Shown one piece after another: positions 36,245-48,300 of a stretch of 64,000 nucleotides of DNA (position 1 is the stretch's first letter; the number at the start of each line of letters is the position of its first letter). A program made the position numbers and the translations under genes. The notes beneath the pieces are model-generated. The model was not told where the DNA came from. It saw only the letters and a program-made list of their open reading frames with translations, and ran no database searches. Source of the DNA: Oreohelix idahoensis. Taxonomy: Eukaryota > Mollusca > Gastropoda > Stylommatophora > Oreohelicidae. The DNA is taken from positions 1-64,000 of the forward strand of contig JAMPIV010015262.1 in the NCBI GenBank assembly GCA_024509875.1, in the 5' to 3' direction.

Positions 36245-36642
36245 TGTGGCCGTGGATCGTATTAGAAGGTTCGGACCACTGCCCCTTCAGTAGATAGTAT
36301 GTAGTTAGGTAAATTTGACAAAACTTCCTTCTCTCAGACTGACAAAAATATTTTCTCATGCTCTCTGTTGATTCAAACGAATTCACCTGAGTAATAGCAG
36401 TGAAGATGTCAAAGGTCCAACTTTATTAACAAAGGTTAGCAGTCTTTCATAACAACAGCTTCTTCAGCAACAAAAGTATTCAATATTCCAAACTTCCATT
36501 TTTCTTGTCTTCTTACTACTTGCTTATTTCAGCTATCACAATGTCATTTAATTCTTAGGTAGAAACTTCTTGTCTCTCTTCCGTGCTGACCGTCTTTTAT
36601 GTTATGTTTTTCTTTTCATATGTCTCTTGGTATATCTCACTG
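36245..36642 (-). repeat. Element F 5' LTR, truncated to its last ~395 bp
   Basis: Matches 28901-29297 closely, then similarity stops at CTCACTG and is replaced within 13 bases by an A run and 15 G (36655-36669). Roughly 2.9 kb of the LTR and the right target site are missing. Confidence 0.7.
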
Positions 36643-36669
36643 GAGAAAAAAAAAGGGGGGGGGGGGGGG

Positions 36670-37640
36670 AACCGCTTCTTTTACCAGATATTTTAAAAGT
36701 GACCAAAATAGTGTTGTACATGGAGTAACGCCTCATTATGTGAAACAGATTACTGTAGAAAACATCATTGCAAGAGTACATAAAGCGCTTATTCTCAGGT
36801 TTCCTACATGATGGCCTACATCTATGATACTGTAGCAAGCTCTATGCTCAGCCTCAGATTAGATGCCTCTTACGTCATGCATGATGGCACAATAGTTTTC
36901 TTCTCTCTTTCTCTACGGGGAGACCCGCGGAAACTACATGACATATTTAAAAATACACCCAGATGTTACAGTTTTATGACAGCACAATTTAACGTCATTA
37001 CTGTATTTCTTTTTCACACAACAGGGGTACAGGCAAATATTTGTTTCAAACAAACAAATTAATCAATATCTGTTAATAGTTGCTCTGGGGAGCATAAAAA
37101 CTACTATTGATCTTCAGTAGTGGTGTATGTATACCACAGAGCGTTTTAGTTAAAAACACATTGGTAAAAGATGATTTACGCAAGGTGTGAAGTGTGCGTG
37201 GTTATGGTGTCTTTGGTATAAGTTCTTTGACATGAGAGGACATGTATCATACAAGTGTCATTTGTGTGATAACTGTCTGTCAAAGACAAAATAATATTTG
37301 TGTGTCTACGTATCTGGACAGAAGAACACATGTATTTTATTGGCAATCATTATGCAGTGTTCAGTTATTGATCATGATATTGTGTTATTTATTATGTGTC
37401 TGAAGATGAAATATTAAATGTTTATGGACAAGTCCTGGTAATCTTCAGTTATGATTATTGATGTTATAATGTTGAGAGTTGCTGTATTCACCTCTTGCTG
37501 TTAATTCATACCCCAGTTGGCCTTAAGTATGAAGCAAATCGTAGAATTACAAAAGAACGGAAACTGATCAACAACAAACGATCTGAACAAAATACAAAAC
37601 ATGAAAATCCGGTGCTTAAAATTCACAGCGTAAACATCCG
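36670..37640. other. Unassigned sequence
   Basis: AT-rich, no convincing ORF, no repeat partner seen in this window. Confidence 0.35.
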
Positions 37641-38360
37641 TTTATTAAACTTACAACATACATAATACACATTTGAGTAAAGGGTGAGGCAATTTAATAA
37701 ATACTGCATCATTATCAATATCAATACCTTTTAGTTCCTCGAGGGGCATATGTCTCAACAAAAACACACCAAGACGCCCTATATCCAGTGCCTTCCGTTC
37801 AAAATATGTCGATGTCTTCTTAATATCTTTCAAGACTGTCTCTAGTTCTCTTCTCCGCGAGTTTTAGGACTCCTTCTATTTCTCATACCCTGGGGATTTA
37901 AGACTGCCTTGTAATGCTATCATGGGTTTATCTTAATATGTCTCCTATCAAACACCAGCATTTTCTCCTCACCTCATGTTCCAATAGTATCTGTCTCTTC
38001 CTTTCTATTAGTTTCACATTAGTAAGCTTTTCATACAATTTCGTTTCTTCTGTTCAGCGCAAGCACGCATTGATGAAAGTCTGTGTCTTTCTGGTTGTCA
38101 TTTTTGTTGGTCTCCATGTTCCAGAGAAATACAATATGGCTGACTTAACAGCTGAGTAGAATATTTTTCTTTTGGGTTCTGAGACTGTATTTCTTTTGAA
38201 TTCCTAAACTATCACATGGCAATGAAAACTCCTCTTGATTTATGTTTTCTTATATTTTGATATCAGTCTCTGTTCCACCAACTCTGTCCATATTGCTGCT
38301 TAGCTATACGTATGATTCCACATCTTTCACAACTGTGGAAGCGGAAAACGGCAGAAATAA
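37641..38360 (-). pseudogene. Decayed RTE-like LINE 3' end
   Basis: Resembles the LINE tail at 28441-28700: TTTAGTTCCTCGAGGGGCATATGTCTCAACA, the CTAGTTCTCTTCTCCGCG stretch and GACTGCCTTGTAATGCTATC all have counterparts there. Heavily mutated, no ORF. Confidence 0.5.
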
Positions 38361-38719
38361 GAATTTTTTTTTTAAAGCTACAACATACTAGCTGACATTA
38401 CTTGTGTAAAAGTAATAATATCTGCGAAAACAATGTCAGGTTCAGACTGACATATCTACCATGTGCCATTTATCGGAACAGTTAGGATAAACCTAAAGAA
38501 AACTTTAAAAACTGTCAAGTTATACTGCTGTTTTTTCTTCCTTTTCCTCTTCGCCTTGCGTGATTAAATGGGGCAAAGAACTTCATTCAAATGCCTCAAA
38601 ATGGTCCTAACGTGAGTTCTTTTCATGTCCTCTCTACGTTGATCTAATGTCTAGTGTTCTCAAACAGAATCAGAAAGGCTACTGACCCCAATCTTTGTAT
38701 TGATCTCACCAGTGGTTGC

Positions 38720-39100
38720 TGACGGGTGAATATTTTCCTGCATTCATTCATGACCCTTCAGCTGCGATTGGAATATGGGCTTTCAACAAATTCGCGACAT
38801 GCCGTCATGTCCTGCACCATCAGCTCACAGTCTGTCATTATCATATTTATTACATTAATTACGTCTGTCTTCTGTCCGAATCTCCCTGTATTTCTATTAA
38901 CCACGGGATTCCACAATAAGGACTGCATTGTAATGCTACTAACTGGCTTTTGTGTGTGTATGTTCTATCCAGAATTACGTATTTTTGATGGTTTATTCGT
39001 GTACTGTAATTGTTTTGTCTTAAAGTTTCTACAGGTGGGGGTAATCGGCCCCATGCTTTCTAGGTCACTCTCTACGTCGTGTCTGGTGGAGTAGTGTTAC
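38720..39100 (-). pseudogene. Decayed RTE-like LINE 3' end
   Basis: Shares CATGTCCTGCACCATCA, GGACTGCATTGTAATGCTA and neighbouring order with the other LINE tails. More degenerate than the copy at 37641; orientation taken from that match. Confidence 0.35.
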
Positions 39101-39780
39101 CGTTCTTTGTTCTCCTTTCATATCCTGGTAACTACAAATTGTGTTACCAGCCAGGATGTGCAGGTGTACGTGACGCATAGTGGGTGGGATGTTTTCTTTA
39201 ACTCTCTCTCCTTCTCTCTCTCTCTCTTTTCTTTTTCCCAGACCTCTAAACATCACATAAATTCTGTTTGTTTTACAACACAACCATGGTGGCCATAGCA
39301 TGACTTGCAAATGCATACAAATGCGACTTGCCAGCCTATGGTGCAGCCCTCATTACGCACCCAAATTTATTTTTAACCTGTTCCCAAATAACACTGAATC
39401 TTCATCATTTTCCCGTTCGCTCCCTACGGAGCATGAAGCCACTGATGTATCTGGTCCCCTTGCAGGAAGATATGTCTCTTACATGATGATGTTGCCAGCC
39501 CCTTGCACAACCTCACATTAGTCGCTTTGTACGATATGCCTGAGGGTACAGGAGTTACTCTTTCTTTGTCTCTTCGGAGACCACAGGGAACAACACGTGA
39601 CATTATTATAATATGTTCCAAATGAATGTGTGTTGATGGGTTTACTTGCTCGGTGGACGGTGAAAAAAGAACTGGGAATGAAAAGAAAAAAACTGAACCA
39701 GTCTCCTGAATACCAATAAATCTTTTATTTGGTTGTTGTCAAGTGCGTTTGTTTTAGTGTTTATTATCTACTATCAAGAA
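39101..39780. other. Unassigned, with a CT-rich microsatellite
   Basis: A TCTC/CTTT tract at about 39203-39238. No gene or recognised repeat otherwise. Confidence 0.35.
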
Positions 39781-40260
39781 GCGATCAACAAGCAGCATTC
39801 GAAACAGCTGGGTGTTATAAAACAGATTAAGAGTGAACGGGTAAGACATACACTGAGACAACAAGAAACGAGCATGGCCAGAAATGCATATACTGGAACC
39901 CTCAAAAGACGAAAACAAAATATGGAGAAAAAAAATGGAGAACATGAAGCAATGGCAACCAGAACCACAAGGGAAGAACTAAAGAAACGGGTCCAAAATA
40001 GACAATGTTGATGAGCAACAGTTCCTGGAAATAATGGGGCATTATGAAGTCTATTCTGGAATCCACAGGGTAAGACAGGTACAGGTGACCAAGGAACACA
40101 TAGAGAAGAGAACTGGAGACAGGCATGAAGGGGGTGAAGATGACATGGAAAGACCTTGACCTGATGGCACGTGACACGAAGTTTAGCATAAGTTTGTTGA
40201 AGACCTGTACTCCTTGGGGAGTTGAAAGGTGAAAGACAATGAAGAAGATGATGATGAAGT
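39781..40260 (+). pseudogene. RTE-like LINE 3' end, plus strand
   Basis: Plus-strand translation ends with MTWKDLDLMARD then the decayed GLCSLG equivalent (TGTACTCCTTGGGG), followed by a GAAGAAGATGATGATGAAG tail, the 3' signature of this family. Upstream RHTLRQQETSMARNA matches the WIxHTLRKxxxxITRQA region. Frame broken near 40009. Confidence 0.6.
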
Positions 40261-41869
40261 TTTCCTCAAGTTTATTACTCTAATCAAGAAAACATCAAAG
40301 ACATGAACATGTAGAAGTCTTCTTGAAGAACAGTTTGCACAGTCCACATAGATCAGAAATAGTCTAGCCGGGATTTATCTTTTCAAAATGTCGCTTCTTA
40401 TTGACTGTAGATAAGATTATGAAACCAACAAGATCAACCAACAGAAATAGAATATAAGGGATTATATTAAGCAGGTCGACGATCTAGATTTTGCCGATGA
40501 CTTGGAAACTTAAGTTCCATAACCGTAACCAGATATAAGACAAAATGGAAAATTTTATTTAACACTCCACGAGAAGAGCAGGCTGATAGTACTGCCTTCA
40601 CCAATCCATTTGGGTGTGATGATGTAAGGCAGGTGTCCACAACTAGGCGATCATGAACTACAAGTAGATCCCAGTGGATGTTTTGGTAGATCTTTAAGTG
40701 GCTGCTGCCAAAACCACACAAAAAATCTTTTTAAGCTAAGGAAATTTGGGACTAGACTTCTGCCGTTCTCGAGCTGTCTACTAAAATACATTCCTGAACT
40801 ACATAAGATAGGAACGTGATCTTTTCTTTGTACAGTTCTTATCCTCACAAACCCCCCCCCCCCCCCCCCCCCACAAAAAAACAAAAAAAACACACACACA
40901 CATACAGACATACATACATCTAAGGTAGATCTTTAGAGCGCTCAGTGTTGCTACGGTAGATCCCAAAAGCTCCTGGATTACCGACCTCTGATGTAAGGCG
41001 ACCGAAGAGACCTGAGACGAACCGCCAAGTGTGTGACAGATGTTGTTAAAGTTTGTTTAGTGGTAACGAAGACGAAGACGAGAGTTAGCAGCAATTTGAT
41101 CTGAACACGGACAGGAAAAAAAACAACAACAACAACAAAGATTATTAGGGTAATAGCAACAACTGATAGCCATCTTGCACTTCCAAATACATTCTACCGA
41201 GATACACACTCGTCCATACATCTCGGCAGCAATGTAAACAAAGATATTGAAACAGACATTGACATCAATACAAAAGACACGAGGAGCATTTATTACATTT
41301 TGAAATGTGGAGAAAACAAACGTAACAGGCGTGGATAAGATCCAAATCTGAGAGACACTATGTGGTGGATTACGCACGAATATGGTGCGTGATCGAGAAT
41401 AGAAACCAAAACAAGTGGGGACGAACCCACGACTTGCGTTATCAGAATAAGAATCTTCTAATAGAATATCAAGTCAGTTACGAAGACAATAAAATTAACA
41501 CCCAGAGAGTTACATCCTTTTAGAATTGTCACGTACTTACCTTGTACTATAGAAGGACTGAAGTGATATGACAAGATCACCAATATGTAACTACTGCAAT
41601 CATGCATACAAAAGGTGCTTACTAGGAAAACACGGCAGAAGGAGAACACGCATGTCTTTGTCCCTGGCAACAGCGACACCATCGCTGTTACAATTAATCT
41701 AACAGCAACAACAAGGGAAACAATGTCCAGAGGAAAGGTTTCCACAATGTACAGAGCAATAAATAATTAAACTCAAAGACAAAGTTAATCTCAACATAAT
41801 GCAGTCACAGTTAGTACATGCCATATACGACTATAAGATGTACAAGAAACTGTTTGTGTTTATGATTTT
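40261..41869. other. Unassigned, with a 21-base C run
   Basis: C x21 at 40852-40872 followed by A/CA-rich simple sequence to 40920. GGTAGATC motifs recur near 40675-40690, 40925 and 40962 but do not define an element. No gene supported. Confidence 0.35.
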
Positions 41870-42430
41870 ATCCGTCTTTAAATTTCTCGGGAGTCGGGAA
41901 GACTTTTTGGTATCTCCCGATATATGCCGGGAGCCAGGAATATATATATTAAGGTTTAGGATGAAAAAAATAATACATGATTTATATCATCATTACGTTT
42001 TATATTTGGTACAATAACTTAGGAGGAAAAGTAAAGAGCGGATCGTTTATCTGAAAGTTTGTTTCCAAATTTTTGAAACAGAATTCACAGGGGGGGGGGG
42101 GGGGGAGGGGGGGGGGGGAGGGGGGGAGGATGTCTCAGTTAGAATTAGCAACCAGAGAAAGATCAGAAAATAATGAGTGCAACTTTTGTATCCGAATTGA
42201 CATGAGCTGCGTCGATTAACAGCGAATCGTTTCTTGTCTTAACACGATTCGTTCATGCAGTAAACAAAATCCTAGCGTAAATAAGCGAGAAAAGATGTGT
42301 TTCATAAAACATGATACTTTTATTAATAAAAATAATGTTCTACATTTCCCGAGTCCCAATCATTTTTTCCCGGGACTCGACTGATCAATTTTGTTTTAAT
42401 TCCCGGACATTTAAACTTCGGGAAGCCCTA
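41870..42430. mobile_element. Possible MITE with CCCGGGA-rich inverted ends
   Basis: The left end (TTTAAATTTCTCGGGAGTCGGGA near 41878) and the complement of the right end (TTTAAATGTCCGGGA, near 42415-42400) are related in inverted orientation, and CCCGGGA-like motifs cluster only at the two ends. A G-rich tract (42090-42129) lies between. No transposase. Confidence 0.3.
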
Positions 42431-42454
42431 GGAACTACCAATCTGCCATTCAGG

Positions 42455-42615
42455 TTCTTATGGTGCACGTGTCTTCAACAATTCACGTCAAACCTTCCTG
42501 TCGTGTGCCATCCTCTCAAGGTTTTTCCTTTGTAATTTATCATTTCGTGCTTGTCTCCCTTCATTACGTATCCTTCTCTATTTCTTTTCCCTTGGCAAAA
42601 AAAAAGCTTGAAACT
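42455..42615 (-). pseudogene. Decayed RTE-like LINE tail fragment
   Basis: CTTCCTGTCGTGTGCCATCC, TCAAGG and the TTCC/TTGT order parallel the LINE tail at 28480-28560. Interrupted on the right by the 42616-42738 insertion. Confidence 0.4.
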
Positions 42616-42738
42616 AATTAAATCCCAGACCTAAGAGTCTTTTGTGTTTGGATATGCGCCCTAATATAACCGACTAGGTTGAACGGGACGCGCCTCGCCA
42701 AACCGAGGCAAAACTTTATAAAAAAAAAGCTTGAAACT
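42616..42738 (-). mobile_element. Candidate SINE flanked by a 19-bp direct repeat
   Basis: A ~104-bp sequence lies between two copies of A(9)GCTTGAAACT (42597-42615 and 42720-42738), a long target duplication with A run. Inside is a perfect 6-bp hairpin, GCCTCG/CGAGGC with a six-base loop, at 42692-42709, and on the minus strand a GTTCAACC B-box-like motif. No ORF. Confidence 0.5.
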
Positions 42739-43039
42739 GACTTCTTTAATGTCTAACCTATCTAGTGTCATCGCCCTCTAACCTCTGGTTCTAGTGGTGT
42801 TTGCTTAATGAATGAATTAACAGTTATAGCCGTATATTCCACTGGTGAATAAAAGGATTGATAATAATGACGATATTGATGATGGTTGGAAGTGTTTGTT
42901 TTTGTTTCCTGTCTATGAATGATTAATAGCCTCATTTTTTAAAACTATTGCAGGAATACTTCGTAATCGCTTAATTTATTAATTATATGCAAGATCCATC
43001 TTTTTAATTCCATACGAAAATAGCGGTGAAATAGTTGCT

Positions 43040-43260
43040 TGCTACGTGTTTCTACTCTGTTCTTTTTTCTTCAGCCCTGCCCACAAGGTCACCATTTCCT
43101 TGACCTCCCCTCCACATTTCTTACCCAGGTTCTCTTTAGCCTCTCTACTTCTACTTTCCCTTGTTTGTTCCAGTAAAGGACATGTGTAGTAATGCTAATA
43201 TAGTTGGGATTTGTTTTCTCTCGGGTTATGACTTGTCCATTTTTACTTTCTTTCTCCAAT
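43040..43260 (-). pseudogene. Decayed RTE-like LINE tail fragment
   Basis: CACAAGGTCACCATTTCCTTGACC, CTTCTACTTTCCCTTGTTTG and GGACATGTGTAGTAATGCTA follow the order seen in the other tails. No ORF. Confidence 0.35.
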
Positions 43261-44168
43261 CTGCAACTGAACAGACTGTTATCGGATTGTCATGCACGGG
43301 TCTGTGTTTGTTATTACATCTGGTCTTTTGGTACGAAGGATGACAGCGATATCTTTAAGTGAATATTGGAAGTTTGTGGTTTTAATTAAATTACAGCCTT
43401 GTGTATTCCCCAGGAATCTCTCAGGAGACAAAGAAAATATGTCGTCTTCTCCTGTCTCAGGCAGCACATAAGTGACGATTAACTTGTTCGCTGGGCTGAC
43501 AAACTCATTATTCAAAACATCTTGTACTGAAACCACCACTACACTATCGCATGGATGGTTTTCTGCAGGGTGGCTAGTTGCAGTAGTGACTTCTTGCTAC
43601 ATACAGAGCTATGACAGAAATGGTTGAATTAATGAATTAGATTCACGATGTATCTAACAGGAGTTGGAGGAGAAAAGTACTGCATAAGGTCAAAAATATT
43701 CAACATTTCAATCCTGATTCCTGGAATTAATCTATTTTGAGGAATTTTCACAATCCCTAGAACATCAACATAGAAACCACATGAAGTTGCGTGATAGCTG
43801 TATTTATCTTTCTCACCTGACAGTCCTAGCAACCAATGAAATGAGCTATGATTATTATCACAGATAACAGGACCTAATATGCCCCTTTTAAGTTAACTGT
43901 CACAGCTATATAAGTGCTGTCCTCACAGAATCACGTAATACCTTGTGCACCAGCTTGCAATGTAAGTATATACAAACGGTGACTATTCTTAAACTTGTAA
44001 GGTGGTAATACACTGTTTATAATTGTAGTGCTTTGTAAACAATTATAATTTAAGACAGGGCTTTATTCGATGAGTGTAATTTTTGTTTTTAAATTGGCAT
44101 AAATGTAATGTTGTACGTATATCACAGCGTTAAATGGTACCTGTCTTATAATATAAACCAGCTTTAAG
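43261..44168. other. Unassigned sequence
   Basis: No recognised repeat. The longest open frames are 67-86 residues and show no family pattern. Confidence 0.35.
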
Positions 44169-44690
44169 TACCCGGCGTTGCGCGGTCTTTCTAACAGAAA
44201 TTTATAGAAACTTGAAGCATCACGATTTCTGAAGGTGTAAAAATCAGACTATGATATTTTGGTTTATTCATATTGTTTCTTCTTTTAATTCCCAAGTTAC
44301 AAGTCATATAATTTATCACACCGTTTCATATTTACTCAATGGTATTCGCTACATTCGTTATTGCTCCTTGATTATTATTCCAATATTCCATGATAAACAA
44401 TATTTTTTGTTTTGCAGTCTTAAATATATTTCTTTAGAGTCAGCAACATACATTTGTGTGAAAAGCATGACTTTTAGAGTTAACGATTGCTACTTCAAGT
44501 GATTGTTTGTTTTTTTACAGTCATTACATACGCAAGTCGCATGGGATATTGTAGTCGTTTAAAATAGAAAAGCATGTCAGTGGCATTCCAGATAGTTGCA
44601 AAGAACTCTGGAACTCAGTTGGATAAAATACAGCCTGCTGACTATCTAAGGCAGTTCAGATGAATGTATATATTTTGGCAGCGCCGGGTA
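44169..44690. mobile_element. Candidate MITE with TACCCGGCG terminal inverted repeats
   Basis: TACCCGGCGTTGC at 44169-44181 and its inverse GCAGCGCCGGGTA at 44678-44690 match at 12 of 13 positions. The 522-bp interior is AT-rich, without ORF of note. Target duplication not clear. Confidence 0.4.
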
Positions 44691-45299
44691 GTCTGTATTT
44701 GGAGATTAGCGCTCTAATTTTTAGGTGCCGGGGTCGCTCATTTACAAAGCCATTTATAGTTTCTAACGTTGTTGCTAATCTTTGGAAAAATTTTGTTTTG
44801 CACAATCTTGACCTGATGAGATTACTTTGCAAAACTCCAATGGAAATGAAATCAGATTCGTTGTACGATCAGTACACAATTTGATATCACGTTGGCACAA
44901 CAGCCGATGAGCAAAGTTCAATACAACCATATTCCCAGTTACATGAACTCGCGTGTTGTGGCAAATTACATTTGCTTAAAAAGTCATCCTTTGAGGGAAG
45001 CATTTAGTTAGTTCACTTGTTTAGATCGTGGAATAATTCGTAATGTTTGCCTAAAGTCACCTGCAAGCTTTAACCATAGCCCATCCCAGGCGGGTGTTTT
45101 AAATCGAGTTCGAACAAGAGCTCTCATATGTGACATAAAAATGCTTTATTATTGTAAGTTCACGTAGGTGCTTTTAAGCCAAGGGTGGACAACCATTATT
45201 TTTTTAACTTAGCCATATATGTGGCCAGTCAACCACAAGAACGCCCAATGGGCTGATCACCCGTTGGCTTGTCACACCGATTACGGAAACAACGGCAGA
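44691..45299. other. Unassigned sequence
   Basis: Nothing recognised. Confidence 0.3.
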
Positions 45300-45463
45300 T
45301 GGATCTATTTGTTGTTGCCCTAAAGACGCCGCTAGGCGTGATGGGAAACTACAACAGAGAAAATCAATCTGCTGTTGCCCTTAAGACGCCACAAGGCGTG
45401 ATGGCCTCTGACTGCTTGGTCGGTCTTTGGCTAAGGACGGAAGAAGAAGAAGAACCACAAGAA
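45300..45463 (+). pseudogene. RTE-like LINE 3' end with internal duplication and GAA tail
   Basis: Same family as the LINE inserted at 57794-58383: TTGCCCT.AAGACGCC....GGCGTGATGG, then CTGACTGCTTGGTCGG and a GAAGAAGAAGAA tail. The GTTGCCCTnAAGACGCC...GGCGTGATGG unit occurs twice (about 45312 and 45372). Confidence 0.6.
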
Positions 45464-46362
45464 CGGCGACTTTATAATTTTTTTTTTTTTTTAAATGTTG
45501 TTTAATAAATTTATTTCAGAATTCAAATGACACTCAAAATATATACACAAGCGTTGACTTGGTAGAAAACAAAAATTTTCACTGAATACATTTACAGAAG
45601 AAGAACAATTATCGGAACCAACACCCGCCATCAACAAAATTACAGTATCTACTTTTAGTGCCTTTATTATTATGATGAAATATTGCTCCTGCCGCTTAAT
45701 GTATTTTTTTTCTGATTCTTTAATCGAGGTTATGTGCAGTATTGCATAGAAATAGTCTTAATTTGTCATTACAGAAATTTAAAATCAAATTTTCAATAGG
45801 CCCATTTACACAATATAAACTGTGTGTTCTTTTGTATGTTTGATTATCCGAACTATTTCGTCTGAAAAACAATAAATAAAACAATGTCTAAGTGAACATC
45901 AATAGCATGGATAATAACACTTACCATACAGAAAACATGCGCCCACCTGATATCATCAACTATCTCACACACTCATGCGTGTCGTCCTATGCGACTAGTA
46001 TGTTGTTGTGCATGAGGCTGGCAATCGCACCGGGTAACATAGGTTGCTACCGAAACCACTACTGCAAGAGCATCTGAATGCTTCATGCTGAGACAAACCA
46101 CACCGGTGGCCCCATGCTCCCTCAGGAGCGGAGAAGAGAAATATACATCTCCACGTACGCCCACGTGCTCTCACAAACCATTGTTCACATAACAATAATA
46201 ATCAACTGGACATAAAATAATATTCTTCAATACATGTACAACAAATAATCTCAATAATGAGAATTAACTACTACCTCTCAACCGACCCACATCAATACTC
46301 GTTCCCGCACTCTGAACATGTCGTAAGTGACGACTGGTGCGCCTGGCCACAAGCGTGTCATA
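45464..46362. other. Left flank of C2; possible old repeat at 45950-46180
   Basis: 45950-46180 shares a loose pattern (CATCAACTATCTCA..., CCACTACTGCAAGAGCAT, AATGCTTC, CCATGCTCCnnCAGGAG) with 60320-60460 on the right flank of C2. This could be one repeat family on both sides. No gene. Confidence 0.3.
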
Positions 46363-48300
46363 TGTGGCCGGGTAGGGTAGTGGGGGTTGCTGTTTTGAAT
46401 CGAGAGTATTAGATTTTGATTACTAGCTAGCCTGCTAGAGGTGATGATTTCTCTCTACATACTTACAGGAATTTACCAGGTTCGGGGATAATCCTCTAAG
46501 ATGTTTTATTTTTAGAGCAGATGGTTATTGTTTGTGTTGCACCTGCAGCGATTAGCTTTGGTATGATACTTTAGTAATTTGTATGATGGCCACTTGCAAA
46601 ACATATGATTCGTTGTCGTGAAACGAAGTGTAACCCACTACTTTGTTAATCACTATGTCGAGATACAGATTTGCTTCAACCAATCAACGATCAACGTTCA
46701 CCAGTCTCTGAGACAGAATAAATTAACGGCCATCTTGTTCACGCAAGATGGCCGATGAAAACTGAATAAAATTAGGCTGTATGAGACCAGGTACAAAACC
46801 GGAGGAAACCAATCATTTTGCTCCGCCAGGAACCAACCGAAAGCTTTCCTTAAGTAGTTACCTGACTATATAATCAAGCGGATTTTATGCTAACCACGCA
46901 ATCCCGAACTTGACGCCAGAGCTGAAGAGGAAGAAGCTGTCACTTTGATTTACAACTTACCTGAGGGCATCGACTTGCAACCTACTTCGCTAAGTCGCGT
47001 CAAAACCTGGCCAGTTTAAAATCTTAGGAGGGTTTAATTGTGTCCTAAAAAACCTGAGGTCGTATGTTCGAGTCAATCCCGCTGCCTGGAACTCCGCAGG
47101 AGCATAGAGGTTGACCAGACTCTACATCTTTGGTCCCCCTCAGTCTTGGGTGGGCTAAAGGAACGATACTCTGCCGGTGGTGTGAACCAAACAAAGAAGA
47201 ACAGACTTAAGAGAGATGAGTACACATTAGTACCATTTCTGTCGGCATTGTGAGCATAGAACTGTCAATGAAGAAAACGTGAATTAACATAGCAAGAGAC
47301 AAAATTAATAGCATAGCTGAGAAGTGTTATATCCTTAATTAACAGCACAGCTGATCCATGTACTATAATTAATTAACAGCACAGCTGATATAAATTTTTT
47401 GTTCCTATAATTGGAAAACTTGGTGTAAAATATTTATATATATATATATATAAAATAAATATTTGTAAATCACATGTAAACTTACAAATTCATTACATTC
47501 CATTTTTTCAACATTCACCCTTCAGCACAAGAGTAGATAGTGTATATACTAAATAAAAATAAGGAAATTGTATTTGAACGACTTGTCAATTTTATCAGTG
47601 TTAAGTAAAATCTGTTTCCTTGTTTATTAATACTATTGTTTCGAGATCAGAACATTTGGGTTAAGTCAAATGGTAACCACATCAAATTTTCATAATAGCA
47701 TGTCGACATTTATAAACCAGCGTGAAGGTTCAATATATTATTTCTAAGATGCAACATTCCTTTTTCCCAACATCAGGATCTTCCTTGGTAAGCATATCGG
47801 TCAATTATATGCCTATTTTGTTTTCATTGTTGCACATCTTGGAACATAGCCCTACTTGGGTTATGACCGTCAGCTCTATCTTTTTAAGTATGTTATGTTT
47901 TTCCTACTTACAAAGTTTTGGAATCCATAAACACTTCCACAATTAATTGAATATACACAACTGTGTCTGAAGTTGATGTCCTCAACTGAAATCTACACTG
48001 ATTAGACAAAGCATGTCCTTGCTTTCACGCTCTCAGTTCAATACTGCCTAAAAACATGGCTTCGCCTCCCGTTCATTTCTGGGAAAAGGGAAGGACTGAG
48101 CTTAACCATTGGTTAGAAATCACGTGACTAACGCAACTCTGCAACCGAAGCTTGGCCTAAAATAATGCGTGGCGTTTCCAAGCTAAAACTGGCCTAATTG
48201 AACATCTGCGTTAAGATTTTCTTTTATCTTCTGTTTCTATAAAAATTTATTTTATGTTAATATAGTCTGTATCTGAAAACTCACGGTATACGCGGTTACA
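46363..48300 (-). repeat. C2 3' LTR with 1-kb exchanged block
   Basis: 46363-46616 matches 59364-59614 and 47656-48300 matches 59669-60313 almost perfectly. Between them this LTR has about 1040 bp (46617-47655) where the 5' LTR has about 53 unrelated bp. The block holds an 11-bp perfect hairpin, CGGCCATCTTG/CAAGATGGCCG (46727-46754), an AT tract at 47430-47451 and a tRNA-like stretch. Confidence 0.8.
46980..47260 (+). mobile_element. Possible tRNA-derived SINE within the C2 3' LTR
   Basis: Plus strand has CCTGAGGTCGTATGTTCGAGTC at about 47052-47075, resembling a pol III B box (GTTCGAnTC) in the usual GAGGTCG context, with CTGGCCAGTTTAAAATCTTAGGAGGG upstream as a weak A-box region. The T stem does not pair well, so it is a relic at best. 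Confidence 0.3.

Larger units (their letters stand above)
28901..36642 (-). mobile_element. Element F: gag-only LTR retroelement
   Basis: Minus-strand order: truncated 5' LTR 36642-36245, PBS 36222-36235, leader, one long gag ORF, polypurine tract 32209-32230, 3' LTR 32207-28901. The two LTR ends match from TGTGGCCGTGG for about 395 bp. No protease, RT or integrase motif is present. Its gag is a homologue of the element C gag. So F looks like a non-autonomous relative of C that kept gag and a long tail. Confidence 0.75.
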
